Positions 7,310 through 9,634 of a DNA stretch of 9,634 bases are shown here, piece after piece. Numbering within the stretch: position 1 is the stretch's first letter; each line of letters starts with the position of its first letter. A program made the translations under genes and the position numbers. The stretch is from DATNPH01 sp036703315 (lineage in GTDB: Bacteria; Cyanobacteriota; Cyanobacteriia; Cyanobacteriales; Coleofasciculaceae). Under the pieces are notes generated by a model. That model was not told the origin of the DNA, made no database searches, and saw nothing but the letters and a program-made list of their open reading frames with translations. The stretch lies in the NCBI GenBank assembly GCA_036703315.1, contig DATNPH010000141.1:1-9634 (forward strand), in the 5' to 3' direction.

Positions 7310-7334
7310 ATCAATCTGATTAAGGTTAACCAGC
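7310..7334. repeat. 25-bp direct repeat, right copy
   Basis: This is identical to 6317-6341, the 3' end of the permease-peptidase gene. It lies three bases upstream of the ATG at 7306 of the minus-strand pentapeptide gene. If read on in the permease frame it would end INLIKVNQQ followed by a TAA stop, so it looks like a second usable 3' end for that gene. Confidence 0.9.
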
Positions 7335-7379
7335 AATAAAGTCGTGTACTACTTCAAAGCTTCAACTTATCGAACAATC

Positions 7380-7805
7380 CTATGTGGACTGAACCGTGAC
7401 ATTGAAAGACTGAGGGAACTTTGGCAAAGAAGGGTTCATATAATCCCAAGGTTGAGCGCTATCCGTGTAGAGATCCATTGCCGGACGAAATTCGCTTGGA
7501 ACGTCCAGACTGCTTGCCATAATGCTCATAAAGTCAGCGCTCTGCCTCTGCCCAAATAAGCGAGAACCACAGTTGGGACAAAAACCACGGCTCATTATCT
7601 GCCCGCTATCTCCTGTCACATCGTAATATTTGACCTCGCCTGTAATGGTAACTGCATGGCGAGGGACAAGCATTGCCGCCGCAAAAGCGGTGCCTGTAGA
7701 GCGTTGGCAATCCCGACAATGGCAATTTCCCATAGTCATGGGTTCTGCCGAACATTGATAGCGGACTGCTCCACACAGGCATCCACCTGTAAAAGGTATT
7801 TTCAT
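7380..7805 (-). CDS. GFA-family (CENP-V/GFA fold) zinc-binding protein
   Basis: 141 residues, the usual length for the family. Zinc ligands are visible in the standard order: CLC (Cys9, Cys11) in GGCLCGAVRY, then CHCRDC (Cys28, Cys30, Cys33), then CPNC (Cys76, Cys79) in GFCPNCGSRLF. The family is named after glutathione-dependent formaldehyde-activating enzyme, but most members have no proven reaction, and the formaldehyde role is disputed even for the founding enzyme. The frame is open up to an ATG at 7880; the ATG at 7805 is preferred because GAGAGG stands 7 bases before it and MKIPFTGGCLCG is the typical family start. It shares its strand with the pentapeptide gene but is separated from it by the 25-bp repeat, so no functional link is implied. 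Confidence 0.9.
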   Translation of the reverse strand: MKIPFTGGCLCGAVRYQCSAEPMTMGNCHCRDCQRSTGTAFAAAMLVPRHAVTITGEVKYYDVTGDSGQIMSRGFCPNCGSRLFGQRQSADFMSIMASSLDVPSEFRPAMDLYTDSAQPWDYMNPSLPKFPQSFNVTVQST

Positions 7806-8164
7806 TGGTTTTCCTCTCATAGATTTAGCTTTGATAACCATGATGTCGTCAAGGCACTGAAAGCTTGGGAACCAACTCAACTCGCCTTAACGGATGAACC
7901 GACAGAGTGAAGGCATCGCGAATTCACCCTGTCATCATTAGATCGATAGGAATTGCTGGAAACCGAGCCAAAGCAGACGAATCCACTCAAATTCTAAAAC
8001 AACATTGCTACAGTGCTCTCGTTTCAAGGTTCTCAGGCATTGCAACTCCCAAACCTGCCAAGAGTCAATTTTCTGTCAAGACCTCTTACGTGTCGTTGCA
8101 TTTCCTAACCGAAAACGAATGCAGGGCGAGAGGTCTAGTCACCCCATCCGTTGAAATTTGTGCG
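7806..8164. other. 359-bp region between divergent GFA and lipoprotein genes
   Basis: It should hold the promoters of both divergent genes. A plus-strand frame is open from 7907 into the lipoprotein gene, but its first 86 codons (IHPVIIRSIGIAGNRAK and so on) show no family resemblance and no exported character, so I treat them as non-coding. Another open stretch ends at 7910 in ALKAWEPTQLALTDEPTE; it could be the remnant of a decayed gene. No clear terminator or operator was seen. Confidence 0.4.
7813..7818 (-). promoter_or_regulatory. Shine-Dalgarno of the GFA gene
   Basis: GAGAGG on the minus strand ends 7 bases before the ATG at 7805. It decides in favour of this start over the in-frame ATGs at 7820, 7841 and 7880. 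Confidence 0.6.
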
Positions 8165-8758
8165 ATGAAATCAAACATCATGTCACTGGCATCAGTCGTC
8201 CTGATGCTGTCTTTAAGCAGTTGCGCTGCTGTCGCTAACCGCCAAAGTCTCGATATATCAACTCAAACCAATCCTTCTGGGGTGAGTGCGACACAAACTC
8301 AAGCCGAACAGAATTCTAAAAGTGAACTCCGCCTGAAACTCTTACTTGAGCGCACAACTGATGGCTGGACAGTCGTTCAAACCGATACAGTGACCGATGC
8401 AGAAGCCGCCCAACCCGGTCATCTGGCAGCGTTTGAGGCAGGATTCACTCAGCCTGACGCGAAGACTAAAGAAATGCTGATGAGTGCGCTCAATCCCTAT
8501 GTTAGCGATCGTATGCGAGCAGTTACCAGCCACGACATTAACATCCTTTGGCAGAAGTACCCCACTTTGCAGCAAGGGCGAGATAGCAACACAGGCATCA
8601 ATGCTGAAGCTAACGTGGTGAACCGTTATCGAGACTTCAAGCTAACAGGAGGCTCTCTATTGCTAGAAGGTTACGAGCCATTAAAGGCAAAAGTGTCTGG
8701 AAATCGCGCCGAGGTTCTGGTTCATGGGGTTGAAAGCTATTCGTTCAAACCCAGATAA
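8165..8758 (+). CDS. Putative lipoprotein of unknown function
   Basis: 197 residues from the ATG at 8165. The start MKSNIMSLASVVLMLSLSSC is a lipoprotein signal peptide with lipobox LSSC, so Cys20 would be lipid-modified and the protein membrane-anchored. A low-complexity Ser/Thr/Gln linker follows (residues 26-55). A folded part has patterns such as LRLKLLLERTTDGWTVVQTDTVTD and, near the end, VHGVESYSFKPR. Residues about 118-197 (RMRAVTSHDINILWQKYPTL...) faintly suggest an NTF2-like fold, but this is a guess from pattern only. The frame is open upstream to a GTG at 7907; the ATG is chosen because a signal peptide begins exactly there. It is followed 147 bp later by another exported protein on the same strand. 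No recognised function. Confidence 0.75.
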   Translation: MKSNIMSLASVVLMLSLSSCAAVANRQSLDISTQTNPSGVSATQTQAEQNSKSELRLKLLLERTTDGWTVVQTDTVTDAEAAQPGHLAAFEAGFTQPDAKTKEMLMSALNPYVSDRMRAVTSHDINILWQKYPTLQQGRDSNTGINAEANVVNRYRDFKLTGGSLLLEGYEPLKAKVSGNRAEVLVHGVESYSFKPR

Positions 8759-8905
8759 CACGTCCTGTTCATCGAACTATGCGATTAGTCTATTTAACCT
8801 TCACTGAGGACTGGACTTAGTTTTCTCGAATCCTGCAATCCACAACAATGAACTGCTTGCATCGCTTGTGTTCTCTTTGCCTTCCACCCAAGAAGTGAGA
8901 AATTA

Positions 8906-9454
8906 ATGAGACTACCAACTAAACCGCCTTTTGCCATTGCTTTAGGCATCACTATTTTACTGATGAGCGCTCAAGGTTTAATCGCCTGTGCCGTCTTTCC
9001 CACAGCTCAGGGTCAAGAGGCGTCGAAAATGCAACCACTTCCGCGATTGGAGGCGATCGCAACCCTTAAAGACGAAGGCAACTATACTGAGTGTATTCGG
9101 CAAGCTCAACAGCTCGTCGAGCAGACTTCAGCAGACGTGCAAACTAGGGAGATTAGCTTCAAAGCGCTCGAACTGAAGAATACCTGTCAAACTCTCTACG
9201 CTCAACAACTCGCCGAACGGGGTCAGTATCGAGAAGCCATACTAGAAGCAGGCAAGCTTCCCCGCGATAGTGCTTTGCCGGAATCGCTAATTCAAAGCTG
9301 GGCAGCTCATCTGAACCTTACGGGTAAATGGTGGCTGTGTGGTGTCATCGGACGTGCCACCATCACAGATGACCCCAGTTTAGTGGAAATTTACCAATCC
9401 AGTATGTCAGCAGGCGATCCAGCGCAGCAGTCCTATTGCATCCAGATTCAGTAG
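8906..9454 (+). CDS. Exported helical (TPR-like) protein, possible lipoprotein
   Basis: 182 residues. The N-terminus has basic residues, then a hydrophobic core (FAIALGITILLMSAQGLIAC). LIAC fits a lipobox, giving a candidate acylated Cys28; cleavage by ordinary signal peptidase is the alternative. The mature part is mainly amphipathic helix: LKDEGNYTECIRQAQQLVEQ and LAERGQYREAILEAGKLP look like two TPR-like first helices about 50 residues apart, a pattern seen in periplasmic scaffold proteins. Four cysteines remain after position 28 (Cys63, Cys94, Cys144, Cys178) and could form disulfides. A weak purine-rich stretch AGAAGTGAG stands before the ATG. Hairpins begin at the stop codon. It may be co-transcribed with the lipoprotein gene upstream. 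Function unknown. Confidence 0.8.
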   Translation: MRLPTKPPFAIALGITILLMSAQGLIACAVFPTAQGQEASKMQPLPRLEAIATLKDEGNYTECIRQAQQLVEQTSADVQTREISFKALELKNTCQTLYAQQLAERGQYREAILEAGKLPRDSALPESLIQSWAAHLNLTGKWWLCGVIGRATITDDPSLVEIYQSSMSAGDPAQQSYCIQIQ

Positions 9455-9499
9455 TCCGCAACGCGGACTGATGAAGGTCAAAGTTTTGACCTTCATCAG
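9453..9499. terminator. Two abutting hairpins after the exported-protein gene; possible terminator
   Basis: Hairpin one: AGTCCGC at 9453-9459, loop AAC, GCGGACT at 9463-9469. Hairpin two: CTGATGAAGGTCAAA at 9468-9482 and its exact reverse complement at 9485-9499, a 32-bp palindrome with a 2-base centre. The two share bases 9468-9469, so they compete slightly at the junction. There is no clear T-run after the second stem, so this is either a factor-assisted or bidirectional terminator, an mRNA 3'-end stabiliser, or a palindromic repeat element. Confidence 0.55.
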
Positions 9500-9634
9500 C
9501 ACATGACCTAGATGTTCTCTCAGTAGATTTCTCAGCGTCTGATCCGAGATATTGATGCCGCAGGTTCTCAGATAGACGGGAAGCCGCTCTCCCCAATCCC
9601 GACCGCAGCCAACTTCCCCATTAGAGGCATCTTC

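Noticed and set aside
7656..7910. Plus-strand frame over the GFA gene, ending in ALKAWEPTQLALTDEPTE
   Set aside because: Mostly antisense shadow of the GFA gene; only the last 25 or so codons lie outside it and they are too few to assign.
7907..8164. In-frame GTG-initiated extension of the lipoprotein gene
   Set aside because: A lipoprotein signal peptide starts exactly at ATG 8165; the upstream 86 codons show no family features and would bury the signal peptide inside the protein.
9407..9634. Minus-strand frame open from the window end down to a stop at 9407 (76 codons, including LPVYLRTCGINISDQ)
   Set aside because: Composition looks partly coding, but it runs through the 32-bp palindrome and overlaps the plus-strand gene by 48 bases; no family was recognised and its start is outside the window. 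It could be a partial gene, but this cannot be supported here.

Overview
The window looks like chromosomal DNA of a filamentous cyanobacterium. It holds five exact copies of the HIP1 octamer GCGATCGC (683, 1555, 3900, 6494, 9053), CCAAAAT-type heptamer repeats, a pentapeptide-repeat protein, and a sensor kinase of the usual cyanobacterial type. No tRNA, rRNA, CRISPR array or transposase gene was seen.

Layout. Bases 1-855 are the 3' part of a sensor histidine kinase whose gene carries an in-frame repeat/palindrome insert. After a 374-bp AT-rich spacer comes a same-strand cluster: an ABC transporter ATPase (1230-2123), a GNAT acetyltransferase resembling YiaC/YjaB (2200-2637), and a 1220-residue protein (2684-6346) that fuses an ABC-2-type double permease to a C-terminal M1-family zinc peptidase domain. 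The predicted 13 membrane segments would put the peptidase in the periplasm. The cluster reads as one export-and-processing unit: ATPase motor, membrane channel, attached peptidase, and a cytoplasmic acetyltransferase of unknown substrate.

Downstream, on the minus strand, are a frameshifted pentapeptide-repeat gene (7306 down to 6541) and a GFA-fold zinc protein (7805 down to 7380). The pentapeptide gene and its flanks lie between two exact 25-bp direct repeats. One copy is the last codons of the permease-peptidase gene (6317-6341) and the other lies just upstream of the pentapeptide start codon (7310-7334). This suggests a 993-bp unit inserted or duplicated at the 3' end of the permease gene.

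The last part holds two plus-strand genes for small exported proteins, probably lipoproteins (8165-8758 and 8906-9454). A pair of adjacent hairpins follows, including a 32-bp perfect palindrome that may terminate transcription. The final 135 bases hold no gene that can be supported.

The best candidates for something new are the 25-bp-repeat-bounded pentapeptide unit, the in-frame palindromic insert in the kinase, and the ATPase/acetyltransferase/permease-peptidase cluster.
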